From positions 186,001 to 250,000 of the forward strand of contig NZ_BJKB01000002.1 of assembly GCF_010725055.1 (NCBI RefSeq): 64,000 nt of DNA, given 5' to 3'. A program made the translations under genes and the position numbers. The stretch comes from Gelidibacter japonicus (GTDB taxonomy: Bacteria > Bacteroidota > Bacteroidia > Flavobacteriales > Flavobacteriaceae). Position 1 is the stretch's first letter. Each line of letters begins with the position of its first letter. Below the pieces are notes generated by a model. That model was not told the DNA's origin. It did not search any database and saw nothing but the letters and a program-made list of their open reading frames with translations. Below, one piece after another: positions 55,520 to 64,000 of the stretch.

Positions 55520-56323
55520 TTATTGAATCATCTCCGCGCCCTCCGGTCTGCCATAGACTCTTGAGTCCATTTTTACCGTTGTTAGCATCGGACTTACAAA
55601 TTTGGTTTCACTCTTTACAGTAGTGGGTTGGTTGTTCTCCACGTTATACCAAACCATGGTTTCTGGCAGCAACAAACCTTCCACCTCTTGCCAATTGCTG
55701 TATTTTATAAAATGGAAGTCTTTACTTTTTTCGTCTTTACCAAAAGTCACGGTATACGCTAACCAAGCCATTTTATTGGTGTCTGGATCATAATACATGA
55801 TATATTCATCATCTGGAGATGCTCCCACCCCACTTTCGTACGAAATTTGAATACCAGGATAGGTCTTTCCTTCAAAAACCAAAGGTTCAGCTTCAGCATA
55901 CATAATCCCGTCATCGGCCAAGACAAATGGCATGGCATAAAAATAGAACATCAGGTTGTAGTAAAATTTCGGATCACCTTCATATTTGCTATTGTCCACA
56001 TTCTTCATCCAAAGCACTTCGCCATCAAAACCAATCGTGTGTTTTGGCATTTCTATCAAAGTATAACGATCTTTTAAATCGGTGGTGGTAATTTCATAAC
56101 CGCCCGGCTTTTCAACGGAGAATTCTAAAGTAGCCATCTCGTTCCAAGTATCAAGTCCGCCATGGGCATCAAAAACCTTGGTAATATTTTCAGGGTAAGC
56201 GCTTGTGGTCACATCAAGCTCTTCTTCGAGATACGGTTCGCTCTCAATTTTTGTTTCCTGAGTTTTGTCTTTACAAGAAACCATGACGGTAATCAGCATC
56301 AATAAATAAAAGGTATTTTTCAT
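55520..56323 (-). CDS. DUF6503 family lipoprotein
   Basis: A 267-residue lipoprotein (lipobox VMVSCKD) with a LolA-like beta-sheet domain. Motifs are VFDAHGGLDTWNEMATLEFSVEKPGGYE, LWMKNVDNSKYEGDPKFYYNLMFYFYAMPFVLAD and IMYYDPDTNKMAWLAYTVTFG. This is the DUF6503 pattern of Flavobacteriaceae. The role is unknown, possibly lipid or lipoprotein handling by fold analogy. It is monocistronic. Confidence 0.85.
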   Translation of the reverse strand: MKNTFYLLMLITVMVSCKDKTQETKIESEPYLEEELDVTTSAYPENITKVFDAHGGLDTWNEMATLEFSVEKPGGYEITTTDLKDRYTLIEMPKHTIGFDGEVLWMKNVDNSKYEGDPKFYYNLMFYFYAMPFVLADDGIMYAEAEPLVFEGKTYPGIQISYESGVGASPDDEYIMYYDPDTNKMAWLAYTVTFGKDEKSKDFHFIKYSNWQEVEGLLLPETMVWYNVENNQPTTVKSETKFVSPMLTTVKMDSRVYGRPEGAEMIQ

Positions 56324-56549
56324 ATAAATTTCATTTTTTATTCCCTCGCCAATCTAATGGCAGATTGGAAAGAGGAAATATGATTAGTGTTTAGAAATTT
56401 CCATAAAACGGAAATCAGATTAGTTAAATCGTCGACAAATTAAGAATTTTAAACACGAATTTCACGGAATGTCATAAATTTCTATAAGGGTCTCAATATC
56501 ACAAATCGGATAAACCATTTGAATACGACTTTTGTTCTCTCATATTCAG

Positions 56550-56557
56550 TAAATTTG
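56550..56557 (+). promoter_or_regulatory. -7 box TAAATTTG of the TrmH-family gene
   Basis: Perfect TAnnTTTG match, 23 bp upstream of the GTG start at 56581. A TTG lies 15 bp further upstream, slightly closer than normal. Confidence 0.45.
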
Positions 56558-56580
56558 CAAAAGCAAAACACCACTCATCT

Positions 56581-57378
56581 GTGAATAAAGAAATAACCAG
56601 CGTTCAAAACCCTTATATCAAAGAGCTCTATCAGCTCAAAGAAAAGTCCAGGGACCGTAAAAAATCGGGATTGTTTTTAATTGAAGGGGCACGCGAAATT
56701 GGCTTGGCCATCAAAGGCGATTATCAGCTTGAAACTATCTTGTATTATCCTGAGTTATGCTCTGAAACACAGCTCAACAGTCTAACCACCCAGCAACAAA
56801 CGACAATAGAAATATCCAAGGAGGTCTATCAAAAACTGGCACACAGGGACACGACGGAGGGTGTGATTGCCGTGGCCCAAACCAAATCACACGATTTAAA
56901 AAACATTGTATTCAAGTCAGAAAGCCCCTTAATTCTGGTTGCGGAAGCCCCTGAAAAGCCTGGGAATATCGGCGCAATTTTAAGAACCGCAGATGCGGCC
57001 AATGTGGATGCAGTGATCATTGCCAATCCGAAAACCGATTTGTACAATCCCAATATCATCCGCAGTAGCGTGGGCTGTATTTTCACCAATCAGATTGCCA
57101 TGGGTTCTACTTCTGAAATTATTGCATTCTTAAAAGAAAAGCAGATCTCCATTTATTGCGCTGCCTTACAAGCATCAGAAGTGTACACCACACAGGATTT
57201 CACAAAAGCAACCGCCATTGTGATGGGCACTGAGGCGACAGGTTTGAGTGACGAATGGCTGCAACAATCCACTCAAAACATCATTATTCCCATGCAGGGC
57301 GAAATTGATAGTATGAACGTGTCCGTTGCCGCAGGAATCCTTATTTTTGAAGCCAAAAGACAACGAAATTTTCTATAA
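56581..57378 (+). CDS. TrmH/SpoU family RNA 2'-O-methyltransferase
   Basis: A 265-residue protein from a GTG start. The N-terminal substrate-binding domain (VQNPYIKELYQLKEKSRDRKKSGLFLIEGAREI) precedes the SPOUT knot with PEKPGNIGAILRTADAANVDAVI, IVMGTEATGLSDEWL and IIPMQGEIDSMNVSVAAGIL. It methylates ribose in rRNA or tRNA; the exact site is unknown. Confidence 0.93.
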   Translation: MNKEITSVQNPYIKELYQLKEKSRDRKKSGLFLIEGAREIGLAIKGDYQLETILYYPELCSETQLNSLTTQQQTTIEISKEVYQKLAHRDTTEGVIAVAQTKSHDLKNIVFKSESPLILVAEAPEKPGNIGAILRTADAANVDAVIIANPKTDLYNPNIIRSSVGCIFTNQIAMGSTSEIIAFLKEKQISIYCAALQASEVYTTQDFTKATAIVMGTEATGLSDEWLQQSTQNIIIPMQGEIDSMNVSVAAGILIFEAKRQRNFL

Positions 57379-57380
57379 AG

Positions 57381-57420
57381 AGTCATTGCGAGTGAGGCAC
57401 GAACGAAGCAATCTCATGAT
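57381..57420. repeat. Interspersed repeat of the TCATTGCGAG...GAAGCAATCTCAT type
   Basis: The sequence GTCATTGCGAG, a short spacer and ACGAAGCAATCTCAT has complementary ends (ATTGC with GCAAT). It resembles an imperfect palindromic repeat I recall as widespread in bacterial genomes. It begins 3 bp after the TrmH-family stop. Confidence 0.6.
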
Positions 57421-57482
57421 ATAAAGAGAAATCACAATTAAACACAAATTCCAAAGGAAAAATCCAACTTGGAGTTTTCCTG

Positions 57483-57538
57483 ATAACTGCCGACTGAAGA
57501 CTGCCGACTGAAAACTGCTTACTGAAAACTAAAAACAT
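57483..57538 (+). repeat. Heptamer array of eight units running into a start codon
   Basis: ATAACTG, CCGACTG, AAGACTG, CCGACTG, AAAACTG, CTTACTG, AAAACTA and AAAACAT fill 56 bp in exact phase. The last unit carries the first two bases of the M48 gene's ATG (57537). The first 14 bases are identical to those at 11941-11954. Confidence 0.9.
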
Positions 57539-58772
57539 GACACCCACTTCCCTATTCTACATCATCATCGCCATCATTATTATCGATTTTATAGTCGATA
57601 AAATTTTGGATGCCTTAAACGCCAAACACTATAACGATCCGATTCCTGAGGAGTTGACTGATGTTTATGATCAGGCAGAATATCAGAAATCGCAGGACTA
57701 TAAAACCACCAACTATAAATTCGGATTGATCACCTCAACTTTTTCGTTGATAGTCACCCTGGCTTTTTTAGGTTTGGATGGATTTGAGTTTGTCGATACG
57801 ATTGCACGAAGTTATAGTGACCATAACATCATCATTGCCTTGATCTTTTTTGGCATTATCATGTTGGGTAGCGATCTTCTTAACACGCCTTTCTCCTATT
57901 ATAAAACTTTTGTTATTGAGGAACGGTTCGGTTTCAATAAGACAACTAAAGCCACCTTTATTTTGGACAAGCTTAAAGGTTTATTGATGATGGCCATTAT
58001 TGGCGGCGGACTTTTAGCCTTGATTATTTGGTTTTACGAGGTGACCGGAACGTACTTTTGGCTCTATGCTTGGGCATTGGTCGCCCTATTCAGCATTTTT
58101 ACCAATATGTTTTATGCGCGCCTCATTGTCCCGATATTCAACAAACAGACACCTTTGGAAGCCGGTGAATTAAGGGATAAGATCTCAGAATACGCCAATT
58201 CTGTAGGCTTTAATCTCAATAAGATATTTGTCATTGACGGTTCCAAACGCAGCACCAAAGCCAATGCCTATTTTTCAGGATTCGGCAGTGAAAAGCGCGT
58301 CACGCTTTACGACACCTTGGTCAACGATTTGGAAGACGAAGAAATTGTGGCCGTTCTGGCACATGAGGTTGGGCATTATAAAAAGAAGCATATTATATTT
58401 AATTTGATTGCATCCTTACTACTTACTGGATTGACGCTATTTATCCTCTCCATTTTCATCTCAAATCCTTTATTGTCCCAAGCGCTTGGCGTGGAAACCC
58501 CAAGTTTCCATGTCGGATTGATTGCTTTCGGACTGCTCTACTCGCCCATTTCTGAATTGACCGGATTTGTAATGAACCACTTCTCCCGCAAATTCGAGTA
58601 TCAAGCAGATGATTATGCCAAAAACACGTATAAGAGCGAACCATTAGTGAGTTCCTTAAAAAAGCTTTCTAAAAACAGCCTGAGCAATTTAACGCCGCAC
58701 CCTGCTTATGTCTGGGTGCATTATTCGCATCCGACGCTATTGGAGCGGGTTAGGAATTTGAGGAGAGAATAG
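57537..58772 (+). CDS. M48 family metallopeptidase (Ste24/CAAX protease-like)
   Basis: A 411-residue multi-pass membrane protease. Helices cover about 5-20, 62-80, 98-118, 145-190 and two more in the C-terminal half. The zinc site HEVGH (276-280) and the later Glu in KFEYQADDYA (third ligand) are intact, as is the N-terminal PFSYYKTFVIEERFGFNKTT. It is a Ste24-type protease for membrane protein quality control. Its start codon is fused to a heptamer array, leaving no normal leader. Confidence 0.94.
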   Translation: MTPTSLFYIIIAIIIIDFIVDKILDALNAKHYNDPIPEELTDVYDQAEYQKSQDYKTTNYKFGLITSTFSLIVTLAFLGLDGFEFVDTIARSYSDHNIIIALIFFGIIMLGSDLLNTPFSYYKTFVIEERFGFNKTTKATFILDKLKGLLMMAIIGGGLLALIIWFYEVTGTYFWLYAWALVALFSIFTNMFYARLIVPIFNKQTPLEAGELRDKISEYANSVGFNLNKIFVIDGSKRSTKANAYFSGFGSEKRVTLYDTLVNDLEDEEIVAVLAHEVGHYKKKHIIFNLIASLLLTGLTLFILSIFISNPLLSQALGVETPSFHVGLIAFGLLYSPISELTGFVMNHFSRKFEYQADDYAKNTYKSEPLVSSLKKLSKNSLSNLTPHPAYVWVHYSHPTLLERVRNLRRE

Positions 58773-58904
58773 ACCACCCAACATTTATGCTAATTTGAAA
58801 ATTATAAACTATATTGAAGAAGTAAAACACAAAAAGTTTTCATGTCTTTTTTTCAAAATAATTAACTCAGCCTTTGAAAGACTTATAAGCTAATTGTAAT
58901 CTTC

Positions 58905-59515
58905 ATGAAAAACATTTTACCGACCTTTCTTTTCGGCATTTTCCTTTACTCTTGTTCATCCGCAAAGATTGGAGGTTATAAGACCAAATACTTTAATGAA
59001 AACAATGTGGAAATTAGTAAGTCAGAGTTTAAACGAAGTCGTTTGAAAAATAAGTTTTTGGAGATTGAAGGAGATTCAGTTAATCATAAGAAGCTCACTA
59101 TAAGAGAAAAGCGAGATAAAATAAATAACAGAAAAGCATTGGAAAAATTACTTGAAAAGGAACTCAATCATGAGCTGGAATCCAACAAACCGATTGTTAT
59201 TATTTATCGTCCTGGAAAAGACCCGTGCAACAGTAGCGGAACAACCGACCAAGGATGGATTCAAAATTGGTTTGGACAACTTGAAGAAGGCTTAAAACAA
59301 ATTGCGAAAGTTAAACCCATTTATATTTATAAAAATATGAGGGCATTGTTGATTGGAAGAAAGATCCTGAAGGAATTGTTGAAAGTTTATTTTTCGAACA
59401 TCATTATCCTTGCTCTAGTTTTGTCGTTATTTCCAAAAATGGAGAATGTTTAAGTTATTTTGGAGAGTTTCCAAAAGAATATGTTTGGAAAGCTACTGAA
59501 ATTATGAATAAATAG
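58905..59515 (+). pseudogene. Lipoprotein gene with a one-base frameshift
   Basis: As it stands, the frame from ATG 58905 encodes 182 residues ending at 59453. The last 38 after VKPIYIYKNM look unlike protein. From 59339 the other frame reads EGIVDWKKDPEGIVESLFFE, then HHYPCSSFVVISKNGECLSY and on to KATEIMNK, ending at 59515. Adding one A to the A-run at 59331-59335 joins them as IYIYKKYEGIVDW. The restored protein has a lipobox (YSCSS), a charged region and a soluble domain with KPIVIIYRPGKDPCNSSG. The family is unknown. It is a sequencing slip, slipped-strand mutation or programmed shift. Confidence 0.78.
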
Positions 59516-59571
59516 ATTTATTTAAAATCCGTTAAGATAGGCATCGGCATTAGCTTATTTTTTGAATAGAT

Positions 59572-60060
59572 ATGAAAGAAATATTAATAATATTAGGCAG
59601 TCCAAATTCACCTTCTGGAAAACTAAGCGATATTTCGCTGAGCCGACTGAATTACTGTGTCAATCATTATCAAACAGGAAACCTCATACTTTGTACGGGA
59701 GGCTGGGGCGCACATTTTAACACTTCAGAACATGCACATGCCGCATTGGCAAAACAGTATTTGATTGAAAACGGAATTCCAAGAGAAGTTTTTTTAGATT
59801 TTGCCTTGTCAGGAAATACCGTTGAAGATGCCGTAAAAGTCAAAGAAATCCTATCCAAATTAGATAATATTAAGTTGACAATCATTACTTCCGATTACCA
59901 TGTCAATAGAGTAAAGCTGATTTTTAATGAAATATTGAAAAATTATACGATGGATTTCATTGGTGTGCAAAGTCATTTGGACAAGGATGTATATGATGCA
60001 TTAGAACGGCATGAAAAAAGCGCCATAGACGCTATTGTAAAAAACGGGCTTTATTATTGA
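59572..60060 (+). CDS. YdcF/DUF218 family protein
   Basis: A 162-residue soluble protein. It has ILIILGSPNSPSGKLSDISLSRL at the start, LCTGGWGAH, EHAHAALAKQYLIENGIPREVFLDFALSGNTVEDAV and TIITSDYHVNRVKLIF, the order of DUF218/YdcF/SanA proteins. The family includes proteins tied to envelope carrier-lipid metabolism (ElyC), but this one lacks membrane helices. The activity is unknown. Confidence 0.88.
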   Translation: MKEILIILGSPNSPSGKLSDISLSRLNYCVNHYQTGNLILCTGGWGAHFNTSEHAHAALAKQYLIENGIPREVFLDFALSGNTVEDAVKVKEILSKLDNIKLTIITSDYHVNRVKLIFNEILKNYTMDFIGVQSHLDKDVYDALERHEKSAIDAIVKNGLYY

Positions 60061-60113
60061 TGATGATTCGGATTGAGTAATAGCTCAAAATGAGTTGTAA
60101 TATCTACGTCGCC

Positions 60114-60138
60114 ACTGTTGGTGTTTCCCACCAACAGT
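60114..60138. repeat. Perfect 10-bp stem hairpin between convergent genes
   Basis: ACTGTTGGTG and CACCAACAGT are perfect complements around TTTCC. It sits between the convergent ydcF-like and GH20 genes without a T-run on either strand. It is an interspersed palindrome or a weak bidirectional terminator. Confidence 0.6.
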
Positions 60139-60208
60139 TTCCAAATGCTCCTTACAAACCCCATTACTGATAAAAAAACCCTAAAAACCTTATAAATCTC
60201 AGGAGGCT

Positions 60209-62494
60209 TTATTTTATTGAAACCTCATCCACAAACAGCCAAGCGTCGCCGTTCCGAACATGCCATTCCGGTAATTGACCTCTATTTTTCGCAGTGATCT
60301 TTATAAATGAAAGGTTTTGCTTTTCGAAATCAGTTTCGATTCTTTTAATTATGGGGTCTCTGTCCTTTATGGTTTCCAAGCTTTGGTTGTAAACGGTTTG
60401 ATAGTCTTTCCCATCTTTTGAAATAGCAATAGTGACTTCTGTAGGCAGCATCACCGATGTTGAAGCCAGGTGCTGGAAAAAGTTCAACCCTATATACGAC
60501 AAGGTAGTTGGTGCGCCTAAATCAATTACCACCTCAAAATCCTTTTGTGGAAGTCCCTGCCAATTGGAATCGTCGCCACGTGGTGTTGCATATTTATTGT
60601 CGAACAGTGCCTGGTCACCACCGCCACTGTAACTGGCATCATAAAGGTTAGTGTAGCTTACCTTGGTGTTTTCGGTAAAATCTGTAGAAAACAGCTTTTT
60701 TAACGGAAACCCAATTGGTTTTCCATGTCTGAATGTTTGTGCATATACATCAATTGGATCGGAATAACGGATGGGTTCTGAATATATTTCCGAGGTCATT
60801 GAAGGCGTCGAGCCATCTAAGGTATATCTGATGTCATAGATGCCGAGCTCATTATTTAATTCAAGTGCATATTCTTTGTTCGCTTTATCATAAGTGACCT
60901 CATAATGGGGTGCAACTGCGCTCCACGCAAAATTATAACCCAAGGCGTTTAACCTATCAAAATGAGCATCCATCTTTTTAATGAATTCCTGTTCATTTTT
61001 CTGCTCTGGATTGGTCCAAAGCGCCTCAGAAAGCGCAGACAGTCTTGGCAACATCATATATTCAATATGACTCAAGGATTTAATCTGTTCGGTCCAAAGA
61101 TTGGCCTGTCCACCAAGGATATGATGTCTTTTATCTGCTGCGATATCGTCAGGAATCGGATTAAAATTATACACTGCAAGTAAACTGTTATACCCACCCC
61201 AAGATGGTGGTTCAAACTCACTTGTACCTTGATTGTAGTCAAAGTACAGAGGTGAAGCGGGCGACATGACCACATCATGCCCAGCGTTGGCGGCTTCAAT
61301 TCCGCCTTCAAAGCCTCTCCAAGACATCACGGCAGCTCGTTCTGGCAATCCACCTTCCAATATCTCATCCCAGCCAATCAGTTTTCTGCTTTTAGAATGT
61401 ACAAACTTCTCCATACGTTTTACAAAATAGCTTTGCAGTTCTTCGCCATTTTGTAAATTCTCGTCTTGCATTCGTTTTTGACATCTCTTGCAATTCAGCC
61501 AGGCCTCCTTCCCTACTTCATCCCCACCAATATGCAGATATGCGTAAGGAAACAATTCAACCACTTCGTCAATAATATTCTGTAAAAACTCAAAGGAACC
61601 GTCATTCCCTGCACAATAAACGCCTGTGTTTTCGACATCTTCGCAAATAAACTCAGGATAACATTGTAAGGCTGCTTCCGAATGTCCGGGCATTTCAATT
61701 TCCGGAATCACATCAATATAACGCTCGGCAGCATAGGCCACAATTTCTTTGATATCGTCTTTGGTATAGTAACCACCATAGACTTCACCTTCACTATCCT
61801 TATAAGTGGCCTCAAAGTCTTCCCAAGGTTTTTTATATTCTTTGACTTTTCGCCAAGCTCCTTTTTTAGTCAATTCCGGATATTGATCAATTTGAATTCG
61901 CCAACCAATCCCATCCACCAAATGCCAATGCAGCTTGTTCATTTTATGCATGGCCAAAATGTCGATGACTTTTTTAACCGAGTCCTTTTCCAAAAAATGA
62001 CGCGACACATCCAACATCATGCCTCTCCAACCAAACTCAGGGCCATCTTTAATGTTGACAAAATTAAGTTCAGGCTTATTTATAATCGTTTTTGGGGTCA
62101 ATAACTGCTTTAAGGTCTGTATCCCATAAAACACGCCTTGATAGGTGTTGGCAGTGATTGAAACACCGGTTTTAGAAACCCCCAATTGATAAGCTTCCTT
62201 ATCAGTTTCTTTATCGTTTACTACCAATCTAATGGCATTCGATTGGGGTTCTGATGAGATGTCTAAATTCAAATCAAAATTTTCATCCAAAAACGACTTC
62301 AATTCAGTAGCCACCCAATTCGCTTCCTTTGAATCCTCGACTACAATAATGGTGTTATCTGTTATTAGAAATGTCCCTTCTTGGTAGTTTATAGAATTAG
62401 GTTGGGGAATAATTCCGGTTATTTCAACGGTTTCCTTTTTACAGGAAAACGCCATAAATATAATACAGAACAATAGTGGCTTGAAAAATCTCAT
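60209..62494 (-). CDS. GH20 beta-N-acetylhexosaminidase lipoprotein
   Basis: A 761-residue lipoprotein (lipobox FSCKK). An N-terminal GH20b domain (about 28-145) precedes the catalytic barrel: GWRGMMLDVSRHF, KMNKLHWHLVDGIGWRI, and the Asp-Glu pair in LHIGGDEVGKEAW near residue 325. The end of the barrel (GGQANLWTEQIKSL) is followed by a chitobiase-type domain (YTLDGSTPSMTSEIYSEPI) and an F5/8-type C-terminal module. It removes terminal GlcNAc/GalNAc from chitin oligosaccharides, glycans or peptidoglycan fragments at the cell surface. Confidence 0.94.
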   Translation of the reverse strand: MRFFKPLLFCIIFMAFSCKKETVEITGIIPQPNSINYQEGTFLITDNTIIVVEDSKEANWVATELKSFLDENFDLNLDISSEPQSNAIRLVVNDKETDKEAYQLGVSKTGVSITANTYQGVFYGIQTLKQLLTPKTIINKPELNFVNIKDGPEFGWRGMMLDVSRHFLEKDSVKKVIDILAMHKMNKLHWHLVDGIGWRIQIDQYPELTKKGAWRKVKEYKKPWEDFEATYKDSEGEVYGGYYTKDDIKEIVAYAAERYIDVIPEIEMPGHSEAALQCYPEFICEDVENTGVYCAGNDGSFEFLQNIIDEVVELFPYAYLHIGGDEVGKEAWLNCKRCQKRMQDENLQNGEELQSYFVKRMEKFVHSKSRKLIGWDEILEGGLPERAAVMSWRGFEGGIEAANAGHDVVMSPASPLYFDYNQGTSEFEPPSWGGYNSLLAVYNFNPIPDDIAADKRHHILGGQANLWTEQIKSLSHIEYMMLPRLSALSEALWTNPEQKNEQEFIKKMDAHFDRLNALGYNFAWSAVAPHYEVTYDKANKEYALELNNELGIYDIRYTLDGSTPSMTSEIYSEPIRYSDPIDVYAQTFRHGKPIGFPLKKLFSTDFTENTKVSYTNLYDASYSGGGDQALFDNKYATPRGDDSNWQGLPQKDFEVVIDLGAPTTLSYIGLNFFQHLASTSVMLPTEVTIAISKDGKDYQTVYNQSLETIKDRDPIIKRIETDFEKQNLSFIKITAKNRGQLPEWHVRNGDAWLFVDEVSIK

Positions 62495-62682
62495 CGTTTT
62501 AAAATTGAAAATGGAGTGGTTATCTTAAGAGGGTCAAGATAATTAAATTTCACAACAGATCTGTCGTTTAGCGATCTTTCAATCCTACGGATTCTTTGTT
62601 ACAAGAATATTCTACCGCCTGTTTTATTAAGTAGTTTCCAATAAGTTTCGTATCTTAAGCAGTCCAATAACAACATTCAATT

Positions 62683-63282
62683 ATGAAAAACTTATTTCTT
62701 TTATCAACGCTTATTTGTTTCGCGTCGGCCTTTGGTCAGACCAAGATACCAACTGTAGAAAGTCAAATTAAAACAGCGCTCTATGCCTGTCCTGAAATGT
62801 ATCAAGAGGGTGCGAAAGTTTTGGGCTACAACCAAGAAGGCCAACTTATTACCATACGCGAGGGCAATAATGGGATGGTTTGTCTAGCGGACGATCCCAA
62901 TAAAGAGCGCATTAGTGTGTCTTGCTACAGTGATAAATTGGAAGCCTATATGGCCAGAGGTCGCGAATTTATCGCTGAAGGAAAAACCGAAGCAGAAAAA
63001 CGGGAACTCCGTAAAAAAGAAATCGATTCAGAAGCTCTGTTGATGCCCAAAGAACCCGCTGCTGTTTATGTGGTGACCGCCAAACAGGAAGATCACGATT
63101 TTGAAAGTGGTGAATTGAAAAACAGTAGAATTCGCTATGTCTTATACAGACCGTATATGACCGCTGAAGAAACCGGATTGCCAACCCAACCGGGGTTGCC
63201 AGGCATGCCATGGTTGATGGACGCCAATACCCACCGATCGCATATTATGATTACGCCTGCGGCGGAAAATAAAAACAATTAA
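62683..63282 (+). CDS. Secreted protein, function unknown
   Basis: A 199-residue protein with signal peptide (ASAFGQ). It has two Cys in the first half (YACPEMYQEG, GMVCLADDPNKERISVSCYSDKLEAYMARG) and a C-terminal segment RIRYVLYRPYMTAEETGLPTQPGLPGMPWLM. I do not recognise a family; codon use and signal peptide support a real gene. Confidence 0.75.
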   Translation: MKNLFLLSTLICFASAFGQTKIPTVESQIKTALYACPEMYQEGAKVLGYNQEGQLITIREGNNGMVCLADDPNKERISVSCYSDKLEAYMARGREFIAEGKTEAEKRELRKKEIDSEALLMPKEPAAVYVVTAKQEDHDFESGELKNSRIRYVLYRPYMTAEETGLPTQPGLPGMPWLMDANTHRSHIMITPAAENKNN

Positions 63283-63330
63283 TTGCTGATGATACCCATT
63301 GAGGATAGTGGCAAAATTTGACGTGTGCAA

Positions 63331-64000
63331 TTATGAGAATTTGTAATACCCACATTTTAAATACGCGCCTTCCTTAAAGGTAACGGGATGATCGGTATCA
63401 TGATAGGTTTTGTCTTGGATTACAAATTGTCGTCCAGTGGAGCGAAGTACCGTTTCGTTGATCTCAAAAAAGTCATCTGCCACTACGCGTGATGAACACG
63501 AGGCCAATACCAAAATTCCTTTAGTGGATACCAACTTGGCACCCAATCGCGCCAATTGGGCGTACTTATGTTTTGCAGTAGCTACTTCTTTTTGACTCTT
63601 TGCAAACGATGGCGGATCGATAACGACCACATCGTAGGTATTTCCCTCTTCAATTAATTGTTCAAGGATTAAAAATGCATCGCCGTCCAAGGTCAGATGA
63701 TTGTCCACATACCCATTTAAAGCCGCATTTGAAGTTGCCAGTTCCAAGGCTTGCTTGCTTATATCAACGCTGGTCACTTCTTTGGCTCCACCCGCTAATG
63801 CATGTACCGAAAATCCGCCAGCATAAGAAAAAACATCCAGAACGGTTTTGTTTTTGGCCAGAACACCGACTCTCTTTCGGTTTTCGCGATGGTCCAAAAA
63901 ATAGCCGGTTTTATGACCTTTAATGACATTGGCAGTGAACAAAACACCGTGTTCTACGAATTCTACTTCTTCGTTTTCCAATGTCCCGTATAAAATCATG
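63331..64000 (-). CDS. RlmI/RlmK-type class I SAM methyltransferase, C-terminal part (cut by window edge)
   Basis: The visible 222 residues start within the window at an ATG (63999). However, the family is about 390 residues with an N-terminal PUA domain, so the true start lies outside. SAM-binding VLDVFSYAGGFSVHALAGGAKEVTSVDIS, the NPPY-like catalytic VVIDPPSFAKS and the late VLASCSSRV mark the RlmI family, which methylates cytosine 1962-type positions in 23S rRNA. Confidence 0.9.
   Translation of the reverse strand, partial: MILYGTLENEEVEFVEHGVLFTANVIKGHKTGYFLDHRENRKRVGVLAKNKTVLDVFSYAGGFSVHALAGGAKEVTSVDISKQALELATSNAALNGYVDNHLTLDGDAFLILEQLIEEGNTYDVVVIDPPSFAKSQKEVATAKHKYAQLARLGAKLVSTKGILVLASCSSRVVADDFFEINETVLRSTGRQFVIQDKTYHDTDHPVTFKEGAYLKCGYYKFS

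Overview
The window is a 64 kb, AT-rich, gene-dense bacterial chromosome segment with the hallmarks of a marine-type Flavobacteriaceae (Bacteroidota). Evidence: lipoprotein signals followed by acidic runs; a secreted protease with a type IX secretion C-terminal domain; a gliding-motility lipoprotein (GldI-like); TAnnTTTG-type promoter boxes without clear Shine-Dalgarno sites; and family-restricted genes (DUF5683, DUF6122, DUF3810, DUF6503, WbqC). No tRNA, rRNA, CRISPR array, prophage or insertion sequence was recognised. The window cuts a sensor kinase gene at its left edge and an RlmI-like methyltransferase gene at its right edge.

Layout. 1-5515: the end of a histidine kinase, a four-repeat COG4705 membrane protein, an LTA-synthase-like phosphoglycerol/phosphoethanolamine transferase, a diacylglycerol kinase and a PAP2 phosphatase. 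This looks like an envelope-lipid remodelling cassette, and two of its promoters share a 27-bp element. 5516-6062: the decayed remains of a four-helix-bundle (S23-type) gene. 6063-12676: MATE exporter, nitronate monooxygenase/FabK-like enzyme, subtilisin-like T9SS protease, mnmA and a MORN-type protein. 12743-17477: fasciclin lipoprotein, yidC, pyrG. 17976-24741: two large M16 peptidases flank a dienoyl-CoA-reductase-like SDR; the first peptidase gene is split by one in-frame TAG. 24983-31293: parA-parB-DUF5683-dapB-lepB-membrane protein-WbqC-DUF6122. 31640-38359 (minus): TPR protein-ribH, then two small paralogous membrane proteins-mutL-two rhomboids-EEP phosphatase. 38494-43764: recF, lipoprotein, DUF721, penicillin acylase and small membrane/secreted proteins. 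44029-47996: cold-shock protein, ndk, nrnA-like, gldI, cyclophilin-FKBP fusion. 48141-55292: pepD, DUF3810, and two amidohydrolase-family genes. 55520-64000: DUF6503 lipoprotein, TrmH/SpoU methyltransferase, M48 protease, a frameshifted lipoprotein, YdcF-like protein, GH20 hexosaminidase, a secreted protein, and the RlmI-like fragment.

Most genes are housekeeping or envelope/secretion functions in short operons, several coupled by TAATG or ATGA overlaps. The most unusual layer lies between genes. There is a family of heptameric (7-bp period) arrays of differing unit sequence that sit directly against stop codons, and in one case against a start codon. The commonest unit is NNNACTG, found at four separate loci. 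The other notable points are three broken genes (amber-split M16, frameshifted lipoprotein, decayed four-helix-bundle gene), small palindromic REP-like elements, a G-quadruplex-capable array upstream of ndk, and a MutL with degenerate endonuclease motifs. All family assignments were made by reading motifs; no database search was run.
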